This document shows, piece after piece, positions 33,546 to 44,689 of a stretch of 64,000 bases of DNA. Position 1 is the stretch's first letter; the number at the start of each line of letters is the position of its first letter. This DNA is from Symbiodinium natans (lineage: Eukaryota; Sar; Dinophyceae; Suessiales; Symbiodiniaceae), in assembly GCA_905221605.1 (NCBI GenBank), contig CAJNDS010000102.1, positions 436,001 to 500,000 on the forward strand, read 5' to 3'. Position numbers and translations under genes: made by a program. The notes under the pieces were generated by a model that saw only the letters and a list, made by a program, of their open reading frames with translations, ran no database searches and was not told where the DNA came from.

Positions 33546-33639
33546 AAATGGGATGATCGACTCCGCAGTTTCGCAGCCTGTACTTGTTTTTTCTTCTCGC
33601 CGCGGTCGTGATCCAGATCCCCACACCCCCCATATGTAC

Positions 33640-33900
33640 CCACGTCTCACCGAAGCGGCAGGCGGCTGGGCCCCGCGAAATCGGCGAGCTCAAGGACATC
33701 AGCCAGGGGGACCCAGTCCTGCGAGCTCGGAAGCGCCGGCATCCGAGGGCTGTGCTGGCAACTGCGAACGAAGCGCTGGCACTCCTCGCCCCACCTGCCG
33801 CCCACCTCCGCCGCGAGCACGACGAGCCGTTGCGGACCTGCCCGCAGGAGCTCGGGATATCGCGCTACGGCCGCAGGGGCAGGCGACTCTAGCCTTCAGG
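33640..33900 (-). mobile_element. LINE C-terminal fragment 2
   Basis: The minus frame has LVVLAAEVGGRWGEECQRF, then LADVLELADFAGPSRLPLR and a stop. It is a second, shorter copy of the C-terminal region, next to fragment 1 in the same orientation but diverged from it. Confidence 0.6.
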
Positions 33901-34329
33901 GGCAGCGTGGTGGACGACGCTGTCGAGTGGCAGGCCCTCGCCAGCCTCAGGTTGCAGCGGCTGCCGCCAGGCACCTCCCAGAGCCGCACGGGCGACTGCC
34001 TGCTGCACCGCGACTGAAAGCATGCTCCACCAACGCCTCGCCCAAGCCGCTGTCGCTGCCGCGCGTACGCTCGGCGGATGAACTTCTCGGCCTCAGTGGT
34101 TTGAAGCCGTTCGAGCAAGCTGACCTCTGGATGGGCAACCATTCGCTCTTCCTGTCAATCGAGCTCATGGAGGCGGTGCTGCGATTGGTTCAGAACTTTT
34201 TCCGGTCGCCGGGTGGTGTCTCTGCCCTTCTGAGCCTCATCCACAAGGTGCCAAGCATAGCGCAAAGATGCACAAAGCGCTGGCATCAGCCAATCGCCAG
34301 CGACTCTGCTCAAGAACCCTGGGCCTCTG

Positions 34330-35547
34330 TTGTTTTTTTTTTTTTTTTTCCGCACTCTTTCCACCTGTCGGAGCGCCGTCCCAGTGCAAGCTACTTTTTT
34401 TTTCCGCGCCTTTTTGCGTCCGCCGAAAGCGTCCCGATTCCCAACGACGTCAGCTACCTAGACTCCTACGGAGTGCTAGCGAAGCGGCAGCCGACTATAG
34501 CAGACTGGGGGCGCTCGCACTCGCCAGTTCGAGCACGTCGCTCAACGAGAGCGTGTCTGGCGCACCAGGCAGCGGCGGCATGGTCCACACGCCACGCGCG
34601 GAGCTCGCGACTGCTCGCTGCAGGGCAACCCACAATACACTCCACCAGCGGCGCGCCCCGCCCTCGGCGGCTGAGGCGCGCAAGGGTGGCGGGGCGCGCT
34701 GGACGCGGAGCAGCATCAGGGTGCGGAGGCACGGGCAGGAAGGGCGTGCGAGCAGGGCAGCTACCGTATGGGGCCACCAGGCGCCGATCACAGGATGCAT
34801 GCACAGGATGCATGCCACACACGGCGGGCCACTGGGGAGAGCATGCCGGCAGCATCCAGCAAAACTCTTCAGGCGCAAGCGCAAGCGGCCGCGACGGGGG
34901 AGCGAACGGGAAGAACGGGCATTGCGGGCACGCCCACCGCTCGGACCGTGATCGTGACGTCGAGAACGGCTCTGGCACTGGACGGCATCGTGACCACGCA
35001 GGGGTCGTCCAGGAAAGCAACCAGGCTGCCGTCGGGAGGGAGCGCTTCCGCCTCCTGTTGTAGGGCGTCGTGCTGTCCGAGGACGAACGGGAGCAATTCG
35101 GGTGCCACCTCGCGGAGTTTGCTGCGGAAGGCCGCCGACATGCCATCGCACGCACTCCGGCCATCCAGCGAGACCAATACGGCTCCCCTGCATGTCGCAA
35201 GGGCGGCACGCACGTGGGCAGCGAGCGCGTCTGTTCGAGCGTGAAGAGCAAGGCCTCGTGGCTTGGTCGGCCCACTCCCTGGCGAGCGCTTTGGAAACCA
35301 AGCGACGAAACAGCACAGAGGTTAACCTCGTCCAAGCACGCCAGCGCTTCGGCGTCTCTGCGCGCGGCGGGGGCGCTCGGGCGCGTCGAACTCTGCAGCA
35401 TCCGCAGACTCCTGGATCGACACAGGTACCGGGCGCAAACGGTCGGCGTGACGGCCCCATTCGTTTCGTCACGAAGCAATGCGCCGCGCAATTAGTCCCC
35501 GCTGATTGTCTCACTGCCTGCGCCTTAAATAGGCCGCCTTCGGGCAT
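34330..35547 (-). mobile_element. LINE reverse transcriptase with internal deletion
   Basis: The minus frame contains RGAVLVSLDGRSACDGMS, KLREVAPELLPFV, then directly LGQHDALQQEAEALPPDGSL and VAFLDDPCVV. The LDD triad is intact. The stretch that normally lies between PELLPFV and LGQHDAL (with the GEQGDPL-type motif) is missing, so an internal deletion has removed part of the fingers/palm. The end carries SLSDVLELASASAPSLL and A-runs in minus sense near 34400 and 34340. Several long overlapping frames here are shadows. Confidence 0.7.
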
Positions 35548-36043
35548 CAGGCTTGACCTAAATCTTTATTCCTAGAAGATTCCCCGTGACATAACGAAGC
35601 CTTCCGCGAGTATTGCTTCTGCTCGTCCGCTTCCTTTGCTTCTGCAGATTGATTTCGTGAGTTTTTGTTTTCCACGGACCCGGCTGTCAACACTGCCCGC
35701 AACATTGAGTGCAACATTGCATTCGTTGGCCGAGTGTGCCATGCAGCTGCCGCGTGTGAGATGTGACCTGAGCTGTAGGAACCAGACAACCTTTCCGAAC
35801 TTTGTACTTCGTTTTTGGCACGTCGTTGTTATCCTTGCATATGGGGTCAGCTTCTACAGGGGCTGCATTGCGGACCAGAGACATGTCCTTGAACGACCGT
35901 GAGACACAGTCAGAAGTGAAACCAGATTCTTCATCATGATATCAACTTGCAAGTACGACTCAAACAACACAAGGAGCAATCAAACAAAGTAAGATCACTA
36001 GTCCTCACGCGCCCCCTCAGAGGATGATGGATCATGGGTCATT

Positions 36044-37772
36044 TCACATCTCCCACGCCGATGCATCACGGCAGACATTGGCCACAAACACGATGTTGCG
36101 CAAAATGTCACGAGACGAATTGACAACGGGGTCTGTGCTGAAGAGCGTTTCCAAATTCAGAACGTTCGAACTACGAGTTTGCATTTGCCAGCGCTGGCGT
36201 GGTTGAGAGTAAGCAACACACTCTACAAATGCATGTGACAGAGTGTCGGGGCCATCAGCACAAAAACGACATGAGCGATATACGCTGCCACGGCGATGAC
36301 GCGAAGAGCGCCCGTCTGAGAAATCATGATGTCCACATCGTGCTAAACCCCAGAATCTGGCAGCAATAGGACACGCATGTCTGTAAACAACCCGGTGCAG
36401 ATGTGGTTGTGATTGCCAGCGAGCATAACACTCTAAAGAATCAATGCTTTGCAAAAGGTGTCTGTAAAGCAAGTTGGAATGCTGAGTCACGGCATCACGC
36501 ACCTGACGCAGCCAAAACTTCACAACTGTTCGGGGAGTGCCGGCGGTGATACCCCAACTGGCTGGAGGAGCAACACCGATGTGAGAAAGCTCCAACAGCA
36601 CATTGTTTACCCAAGAGGACTGTCGTGCACAGGCGTCTGTTGCAATCTGAGCAGCTAGACATCTGTCAGGTAATGACAACAGGCGGGCCAACAGCCCAGC
36701 TGCTTGCAACAAGCGAGTAGATGCAAAGTCTAGCCAACCCTAATTGCCCTTGGGCAGCAGCGGTTGGTGCCCCCCGAGGCCACATGAGTAGGCGACGGCC
36801 CCACTGAAACATGCGCGCGCTCAGGCGCTGCAGGTGGCGAGAGTTTGGCAGCAACTCAAGCCCAAAACAGGCCGATGGACGAACGTATGAACAAAAGGTC
36901 TTTTCCATAAAATGCACAGGCAGATGATCAGTGTGTGAGGCTGTCCAAGAAAGGCATGCGGCTATATTCTGTTCACCACGGCTCAGCACATTATCAACGT
37001 GATGGCTCCAATTTAAATTTTTATGAAACACAACTCCAAGGTACGTGCAAATGCGGACGATCGGAATTTTATGTCCGCCCACGTGGACATGCATGCGGCG
37101 GCATCGTGCGCGGCCTGGGCCGAAGCACATGATGGCCGTTTTTTGAGGGCCCACTGCAAAGTTGAAGCGCCAGGAGCGTGCCCAGCTACGCTGCATCCAA
37201 AGCCTTTTGCAAGTCCACCGGGTTTTCGCATAAAATCACAACATCATCCGCCTACATTAAAACTAACACATTACTGCAAGCACGCTTGATTTTTGTTGTT
37301 AAACCATTAACCAAAATGGTGAATAAGAAGCCACACAAAAATAAAACTGCACCCTGGCCAATACCGTTTTCAACTTCCCAAGGCTCTGAAGTGCATTCTG
37401 AAACGCGTACAGCTGCTGTGCGATTACTGACTAAATCATCGACCAGATTCCACAAACCATTTTTAATTCCGGCACGGTGGAAACGCCACATGGCACCGTC
37501 TCGCCACGCCAGTAGGTGCGGGCTTGTTGACGCGCAAGTAAAGTTTCAAGGAGTGAATATGTTTGAATGTCAGACCCCCAACGAAATCCAGCCTGGCATG
37601 CATCCAGACAAGGATCAACAATGGGGTGAATTCTGTTCAAAACCACTCTCTCCAAAATTTTTGCGAAGCAACATGTCAGAGTGATTGGCCGGTAGCCATC
37701 ATGGGCATTGTGATTGCCCGTGGGTCTAATTCGCTTGTGCGTCGCTTGATGTTGGGTACCCAAGCTTGGCAT
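36044..37772 (-). mobile_element. Degenerate LINE with reverse transcriptase and zinc knuckle
   Basis: Minus strand in order: YRPITLTCCFAKILERVV, ACQAGFRWGSD (37772-37431); GIGQGAVLFLCGFLFTILVN (37491-37252); ADDVVILCENPVDLQ, whose preceding aromatic codon is TAG; CTYLGVVFHKNLNWSHHVD (37196-36666); then a C-terminal part with CRFCADGPDTLSHAFVEC, a Cys/His zinc-binding motif (36712-36044). At least two frameshifts and stop codons separate the parts, so the copy is dead. It is from a different LINE lineage than the fragments at 33-35 kb. Confidence 0.85.
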
Positions 37773-37849
37773 GTTAGACCCGGGATTCTGGGTCTAATCT
37801 TTCATGGTGGACCGAAGCGATCCTTCACTTCCTCGAACTCTGTCGTGCA

Positions 37850-38250
37850 TCTTGTGCTGTCCCGTCTCTGCGGAAACATGGGACTGTGATCCCTCTTTTT
37901 TAAAGGGACTGCTTCAGGGAAAAAGGCCCATATCTGTGAACTTCCCATGCGTGTTTTTTCGCGGTTGAGCTCGGTGCCCACAGGCCCCATCGGTAGACCT
38001 CTTAAAGTTCGCAAGATCGCTCCGGTCATCGAGGCACGCGAAGAGCGCTCCTCCATCCCTGAGCTGCGACTAGACCTCTTTGAGCGCCGGCCGTTGAGCG
38101 AGGGGGCATCAAGCGGGCATCGAGGGGTCACCTTGCTCCCCGCTTTCTGCCTGTGCGATGTGATGCATGCGCGTCTACCCAGGCGTAGGAGCTGGGTGTG
38201 CCGTAGAATTGGCGAGCGAAGGGGAGGAGCGGACGCAAGGCCGGGCAAAA
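37850..38250 (-). mobile_element. LINE reverse transcriptase fragment with CLDD
   Basis: The minus strand has LLPFARQFYGTPSSYAWVDA, then HIAQAESGEQGDPSMPA, a stop, and LRDGGALFACLDDRSD. The order FYGxxS, GEQGDPxxPA, LFAxLDD is the dinoflagellate LINE palm domain as in the 35 kb copy, with stops and frame changes. Confidence 0.75.
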
Positions 38251-38299
38251 AAATTCGATTTTTTGTTTGTTTTTCGCGCACCTTTTTGAAACTGCAGTC

Positions 38300-38600
38300 A
38301 CATCGCGGTCCCAGTGCAAGCACCCAATGCCACGGCAGCTTACGGCATGCGGCTGGCGAGGGGAGGCTGCTCGGAAAAGTCAGCAAGAACGTCACTGAGC
38401 AGCGGTGCGCCCCCATCCACGTTAGCCGTGCGGGAGGCTGGCTGCAAAGGACCGCGCGGCTGCGATGGCCAGCTGCGCAAACCAGCGCGACGCGAACGCG
38501 GCAGTGGAAATGGCTTGGCTGTTTGCCGCGGATTTCCATCCCGCCGCGCCCCGACGTGACAGCGATGGTGGACACGTTGTCCTGTCAGGCCGCTCAACTC
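38300..38600 (-). mobile_element. LINE 3' fragment (tail of element)
   Basis: The minus frame gives NVDGGAPLLSDVLADFSEQP and LASRMP, then CACTGGGACCGCG and an A-rich run near 38255-38275. It is a tail copy homologous to that at 30831-31145, directly upstream of the reverse transcriptase fragment at 37.85-38.25 kb, so two separate insertions abut. Confidence 0.6.
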
Positions 38601-39627
38601 GGATGTTATCCTGGAAGTTGTAAATCTGCCTTGCGCTATGTTCGAACCACCTGGGACAGCTGCATGACGTATGAGAGGGGCCGGCGGCCTGATGAGCCCT
38701 GGTGCAGTGGAGATGCTTCAGTGATGCTTCATTCGCTCCAACTGCTGGCCGGTCAGGGAACGGAATCGTAATCCGTGTTGGCATGGAAGATCGAACGACA
38801 AGATCGGGCTAGGCCACACGTGGGCAGCGGAGGCCCGGTGCCCAGGAGCTGCACCTCGCCTGAGGGGGAACCATGGTCCCATAGCATGGGTAAGGTCTGC
38901 ACCATCATCTTCAGCCAGAAAATCAAGGCGTCGGTGCACCAGATATAGGGCTTCAAAATCTTCTTGCTTTCAGTAGGCTTGAGCTTAGAGGAAGGGCGTG
39001 AGGACTGGCATCACCAGCCAACACTGTTCTCCCAACAGCTGGTGGAACAAACAACCTTATGCAGAATGCAAGCAGCTTGCTTAAGCATCTGTGCAGACAG
39101 TTCACTTGGCACCGGGACCGAAGCGTCTGTGCAGTCGCAAAAAAAAGCTCGGAGAGAAAAACAGCAAACAAAACAAACAACTTGATCGGCGATGAAGCGA
39201 AGCCTCAATTCAAAATAGCTTTTTTTTGAACGAAGCGGTCACCCACACACCCAGAACTTCGAGAGCGTGTCTGAGTGTCCGAATGTTTGGTACGTGCGTC
39301 GGCAATCCACCTGTCGCAATCTGTTCCGACGCGCCTCCTTTTAAGTCTGACGTGCGTCAGTGTTCTCCACATCATTTCCGGAGCCGTCACGTAGCGGATG
39401 GTTTCTATCGAACATCCCTGCAACGATGCTGTTGGAGGCGACCTGTCAATGTGCTATACATGGACTAAACAAAAAGCAGCGCGTCAAGACTTTTCAAAGT
39501 TTTCAAAGCCGATGACATACTTGACGTTTAGAATCCCAGTGCCGCAGGCGGCAGCCCAGAGTCCCCCGCATCGCAAGGCTCAGCAGCTCACGGAACGTTT
39601 GCAAACGCTCAAAGCCCACCCTTTCCC

Positions 39628-39742
39628 TTCCCCCCCCCCCTCCCCCCCCCCTCCCCCCCCCCTCCCCCCCCCTCCCCCCCCCCCCCCCCCTCCCCCCCCC
39701 CCCCCTCCCCCCCCCCCCCCCCCCCCCCCCCTCCCCCTCCCC
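39628..39742. repeat. C-rich (C7-11 T)n microsatellite
   Basis: About 115 bases of C runs broken by single T bases. The long poly-Pro and poly-Gly open frames across it are artefacts. Confidence 0.95.
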
Positions 39743-40225
39743 ACGACCACAACTCCGGGCACGCGGTGCTTCCGCACGTCAGCGTTGCGGTTTTCTCAGA
39801 GGCGGCGCAGCGGCAAACCGTTGACATCTGTGCCGTGGCTCTGTGGCACAGGAGGTGAGGGCGGCGCGGGTGGCAATGTCATGCGGGTGGCCCCTTGGGT
39901 GCCAGGAAAACAGTGGCAAACACACGGAACTCCGCATCTGGGACTGCGAGGTGAGCGCTGGTCGGAAGGGCAGGGATCACTGCTCCGGCTTCTGCATAGA
40001 AGCTCATGCAGAGACAGATGGCATAGCTTTGGAAAACGAGCAAATCTACCATAATTAAGTTTCTTGAGCACTGGTAGGCTCCACGATGGAGTGGTGCGTG
40101 GTACGGAACGTGCGACGTCGTGCGACCCATACTCAGCTCCCGCAGTGACGCGCAAAATCGCCTGACAGCGTGCAGCTTGGCGAGCCATGTTGGGCCCAGG
40201 GCTTGAGGGCTTGATCGGAACCATA

Positions 40226-40332
40226 ACCCCAAGAGCCCAATACCCCTTGAATAAGGAAATGTACCTTAAATTAGACTTAGGATCCCTCTTATGATTGAAG
40301 GCATATTCCTTAACTAAGGGGTATTGGGCTCA
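40226..40332. mobile_element. GAGCCCAATACCCCTT hairpin element
   Basis: The left arm GAGCCCAATACCCCTTGAAT continuing AAGGAA matches the reverse complement of the right arm ATTCCTTAACTAAGGGGTAT continuing TGGGCTC. It is about 105 bases, has no coding capacity and is a MITE-like hairpin. Confidence 0.75.
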
Positions 40333-40865
40333 TTGGGAAGTTCTGAAAGGTTCCAGACAGGCTCGGGACGAGGATTGACAACACACTTCGTGCACGTGCT
40401 GGGCTCCAGCGATTCAGTTGCAACTCTCCTGATGCCCATGCCTTTTGGGGCAGTTGCATGGGGCGAGTCATGAAGGCAAGTGTGGTTGCACTGCGTCGGA
40501 CTTCAGATCCCTGAACCCAGAATCCCCACGCGCGTGCTTTCTGCGCGTGCTTCGACGCTTGGGCGGCTCTGACTAGCGGGATCAGCCGCAAGCTATAGTG
40601 AGACTTCACACCGAGCCAGTACCTGCGCTCACAAGCATTCAGAGCCAGGGTTTAGACTTTAGCTGCTCTCGGGAGTCAGGCACAAGGTCCTACAAATGCC
40701 AAGAAAGCCCTCTGTGACAGGAAACAAGCGATGCATGACAAAAAAGGAAAAGATTGAAGAAAAAACAGACATGTACACATGTAGTCAATAAAGACAAGTG
40801 CGTATGCATATGATGTGGTATGACATGATGTGTCGTGAGACATACCCCAAGTCGACCTGACTCCC

Positions 40866-40966
40866 TCAACTCTTGTGGCGAACATAAAGGTCCCACGTGC
40901 GCTTCGCGCAGTGGTGCGGGGCACGCCGGTCGGCATGCAAGCACCCCTTGTCTGGGTCGGCCGTGC
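40866..40966 (-). CDS. Probable terminal exon, unrecognised gene
   Basis: Minus strand: acceptor GGAGACTGCAG at 40967, then 33 codons with ADPDKGCLHADRRAPHHCAK and RTWDLYVRHKS, stop TGA. Polar, protein-like composition with His/Cys spacing but no motif I can name. The flanking array at 40995-41025 lies on the upstream side. Confidence 0.45.
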
Positions 40967-41194
40967 CTGCAGTCTCCGGCTATTCCTATGGCGCCTAAAC
41001 CCTCTAAACCCTAAACCCAATGCAAACCCTAAAGTTGAAACCAGCTGAGCCGTGAAGACACAAACGGGCCCTAGGAGCCCTCAACCTCAGAGTCAGGGGT
41101 GCTTCACATGGTCCATTGAAGGCGCGCCGCGAGTTTTTTTAAAATTCGGGGAAGTCTGCCCAGCACCATTGGACGTTGCGAAACGTATCTTTCT

Positions 41195-41313
41195 AGGGTT
41201 TAGGGTTTAGGGTTTAGGGTTTAGGGTTTAGGGTTTAGGGTTTAGGGTTTAGGGTTTAGGGTTTAGGGTTTAGGGTTTAGGGTTTAGGGTTTAGGGTTTA
41301 GGGTTTAGGGTTG
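41195..41313 (+). repeat. TTTAGGG array
   Basis: Seventeen perfect TTTAGGG units without interruption. Confidence 0.97.
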
Positions 41314-41365
41314 GCCAGCATAGATCCGATGCTACATGAGCTTATGTATCGTTTTTCGTAGCTAA

Positions 41366-41588
41366 GGCAGCCAAGAGGAGGCTGAACATTGGGTGGCAGC
41401 CGTCCGCTGTGGCCGCCGAGCAAACATGTCTCCACGAGGGAGAAATTGGCACTGATCCGGAGCCCCACAATGTGAAGTTGTACTTGTCACCGCTGAAAAG
41501 GGCACATGCGGGGACTCGGGCAATTGCGGCGGGCAATTTGCAAAACAAATGGCAGCTCCGGGCTGGATTTGACCATGCTCCTCAACCC
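41366..41588 (+). CDS. Possible plus-strand exon
   Basis: After AAG/G at 41365 a plus frame of about 70 codons has protein-like composition: KAAKRRLNIGWQPSAVAAE, EIGTDPEPHNVKLYLSPLKR, IAAGNLQNKWQLRAGFDHA. The minus strand is open as well (FSGDKYNFTLWGSGSVPI), so strand is uncertain. No family recognised. Confidence 0.3.
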
Positions 41589-41810
41589 CCAAACCCTAAA
41601 CCCTAAACCCTAAACCCTAAGCCCTCAACAGATGAAACGCAAGAAATCCAGACCCGGTAGCTGCCAGACCTGCTGCCGAAAGCTCGGGAAGCTGCGCCCT
41701 ACAGACCCTGCACATCAACAAACCCTATGGTTTAGAGGGTTTAGGGGTTATAGGGTTTAAGGTTTAGGGTTTATAGGGTTTAGAGGGTTTAGGGTTTAGG
41801 GGTTAGGGTG

Positions 41811-41940
41811 AGTATACCCTACACCTGCTGTTCCCCCTTATACTAACAGTCCTTAATAGGGATTTTCATAGCATAGGGGGATACTACAATCCCAATTAAG
41901 GACTGCTGGTATAAGGGGGAGCATCCCAAAGTATACCCTA
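41811..41940. mobile_element. Hairpin element with direct-repeat flanks
   Basis: The left arm TGCTGTTCCCCCTTATACTA continuing ACAGTCCTTAATAGGGATT pairs with the right arm AATCCCAATTAAGGACTGCT continuing GGTATAAGGGGGAGCA. AGTATACCCTA occurs on both sides in the same orientation, which looks like an 11-base target-site duplication. Confidence 0.75.
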
Positions 41941-42599
41941 TGCCCTATGCACCCTGCAATCCTCCCAGGACCCTAAACCCTAAACCCTAACTCCAAGATC
42001 GTCTGCGATTTGCTTAAAACCCCCCCCCCCCCCCCAAAAAGAAAAAAAAAACATGCATTAGCCTGAGGCCTGTTTTAGGGGTTTAGGGGTTTAGGGTTTA
42101 GGGTTTAGGGTTTAGGGTTTAGAGTTTAGCGTTTGAGGAGGAGACGTGTTGTCGTTTTACTTTCTGGCGGGTGCTTTTCCTTTTGGTAAAGAGTAGAAGA
42201 CCCTCGCAGTTCAGTAGGGCAGCTTCTCCTTGAATTCGACCTCAGCGTCTGCCAAGGATAGGGAGGGGGACGAGCTGGACTGAAGTCGCTGACATCCCGG
42301 AGCCTACTGAGTCACGGTTTAGGGTTTAGGGTTTGGGGTTTAGGGTTTAGGGTCCAGGAGTAACCTGGCGCTTTCTGGCGTGAAACCCGAGCGACCCCAA
42401 GAGGAAAGTGAGAACGGGAGAGGGAGAGGGAGCGGGAGAGGGAGAGCCCTCTACAGCCTCTGCCCTGTGGGTTCGGGTTGAGCTTTGCCCAGGCCTGTGC
42501 ACGAAATGCGTGAAGCAGGGGCGCTTAGACGTAAGGTGGAAGATCCAGGCCGGTGGTGCCCCCGAAAAACCCTAAACCCTGGAATCCTACACCCTAAAC

Positions 42600-42725
42600 C
42601 CGAAACCCTGAACCCTAAGCCCCAAGCCCTAAGCCCTAAACCCTAAGCCCTAAACCCTAAACCCTAAAACCCTAAAACCCTAAACCCTAAACCCTAAACC
42701 CTAAACCCTAAACCCTAAACCCTAA
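42600..42725 (-). repeat. CCCTAAA / CCCTAAG array
   Basis: About seventeen units. CCCTAAG variants cluster at the left end and standard units at the right. Confidence 0.93.
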
Positions 42726-43194
42726 GGCAATGCTGGGCTACCAAGTGAAGGCCACCGGGGCCCGGGCACTGTCGGGTGACAACCTCTGAAAAATTCCCAT
42801 CAGCTCCTCAGACGCCAGGTTGGCAAGGAGACTAGAAAGTGGACTTAGTAGGGTCTTCCGGGTTTAGGGTTTAGGGTTTAGGGTTTAGGGTTTAGGGTTT
42901 AGGGTTTAGTCTCTGACCTTTTTTCAAGGGCTCTCCCTGCAATTCCGGGACTCAACCCTCAGAAAACCAGGCCCCAACCCTGCAACCTCCAAACCCTGAG
43001 TCGACTGGTCTGCTTTTTTTTTTTGGGGGGGGGGGGGGGGGGGGCTAAGCCCTAGACCCTAACCCTATAACCCTACAATCTAGATTTTTTTGGGGTGGGT
43101 TTTGGGGCCGCATGAACGACTCCCTGCAAGCCTCGAAGGAGATCCTGCTGGAAGGGGCCTGCGCGAGCGCGAGCGCGCTGAGCTTCGGGTTTCG

Positions 43195-43320
43195 GGTTTA
43201 GGTTTAGGGTTTAGGGTTTAGGGTTTAGGGCTTAGGGCTTAGGGCTTAGGGCTTAGGGCTTAGGGCTTAGGGCTTAGGGCTTAGGGCTTCGGGTTTCGGG
43301 TTTCGGGTTTCGGGTTTGCG
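43195..43320 (+). repeat. GGGCTTA and GGGTTTC variant array
   Basis: Order: a few TTTAGGG, about ten GGGCTTA units, then four GGGTTTC units. Variants are fully segregated within one array. Confidence 0.93.
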
Positions 43321-44035
43321 GTTTAGGTTCCACATGTTAATTGAGGGGGGGGGGGGGGGGGCGCTGGTGCTACAAGCACTGCAAGCTTGGAGACTCCCAT
43401 CTCCAAGCCTCCAAAGCCCAAAACCCTTCATGGGGTTAGGGCTGGTTCTGGGGCTGAGAGCGGAGCTTGGGGCTTCGGGCTTCCCAAGCCCCCCCCCCCC
43501 CCCCCAAACCCCTTCCCCTTCCTTCCCCCCCCCCAAAAAAAAAAACTAAACTAACTAAACCCTAAAACCGTAACCCTAAAAATCCCGGGCCTCGAAAAAA
43601 AAAACAGCCGCAAACTCCAGAAGCCCAGAGCCAGGCGCCTGCTCAAGGTGCGGCAAGACAGCCTCGGGCGCGAGGCTCGGGAAGTTGATGCGAAAGCACC
43701 TGGCACTTGGAGGGACTCGAAGGCCCTAAAGCCCTAAACCCGAAACCCTAAGCCCTACAAAACCCTACGCCACCCAAACCCTAAGCCCTCAGCCCTCAGC
43801 CCTAAACCCTAAACCCTAAACTCTAAACCCTAAACCACCGCAACCCTAAGCTTTGTCGGGGGTTCGGGGTTCCATGGAAGTTTCATGTCATGAGCTCCGG
43901 GGGTCTAGAGGTTCGGGGGCTTTGAGGGTATGGGCTGAGGGCTGAGAGGTGGATTGTTAGGGTTTAGGGTTTAGGGTTTAGGGTTTAGGGTTTAGGGTTC
44001 AGGGTTCAGGGTTTAGGGTTTCTTGTGTCTTCGGG

Positions 44036-44170
44036 TAGTTACATGATCCCTTAACATGGGCCCTGAGAAGGGGAACGCCTTACATACCCCGTATATACCC
44101 TCTACAACCAAGGACCCATACATCAGAACCCTTTAAAGGAAGGGACATATTAAGGGACCATGTAACTACC
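44036..44170. mobile_element. AGTTACATGATCCCTTAA hairpin element
   Basis: The left arm AGTTACATGATCCCTTAACA pairs with the right arm ATTAAGGGACCATGTAACTA. The interior holds CCTTACATACCCCGTATATA. A related sequence (GTAGTTACGTGGGCTCTAAT ... AAGGGACCATGTA) lies at about 23970-24100. Confidence 0.65.
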
Positions 44171-44689
44171 CTTAGACTGTACCGGGGGAGGGGGGCTATA
44201 ACAATCATGTTTCTATTGTAGTTGTGGGTCACTCCCGGTAAAAAAGGGAGTAGGGCCCACAGAACTTGAAAATCAATTTCGAATCAAACCCTAAACTCTA
44301 TTACCCTAAACCCTAAACCCTAAACCCAAGGGGTTCCTAGGATTCCTTGGAGCTTTTTTGAGCTCTCGACGGTTTTTCAGGCGACTGGGAGACCCGGCTC
44401 GTAGAGGTAGGAGCGCTCGTCACCTTGGGGGGTTGCGGGTTTAGGGTTTAGGGCTTAGGGTCTAGGGTTTAGGGTTTAGGGTCCTTGAAGGGAGAGGCTC
44501 CAGTGCTTCCCGCTTGGTGCGCGTTTTGTTGCTCGATGTTGCTCCTTCTTCCTCTTTGCTGCCTGGTGTGCGGGCTATATATACTGGAAAAACCCGGAAG
44601 ACCTCAACACCCTAAACCGTAAACCCTTGGGATCTTCCTTCCTCCCTTCAAGCGAGCAGTCCCGAAGGGCTTATCTTCTTCTATGGAGT

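Noticed and set aside
33182-35575. Many overlapping frames of 150-380 codons on both strands
   Set aside because: GC-rich LINE remnants leave several frames open; only those with reverse transcriptase or LINE C-terminal motifs were kept.
39580-40054. Long poly-Pro / poly-Gly open frames
   Set aside because: They are translations of a C-rich microsatellite.
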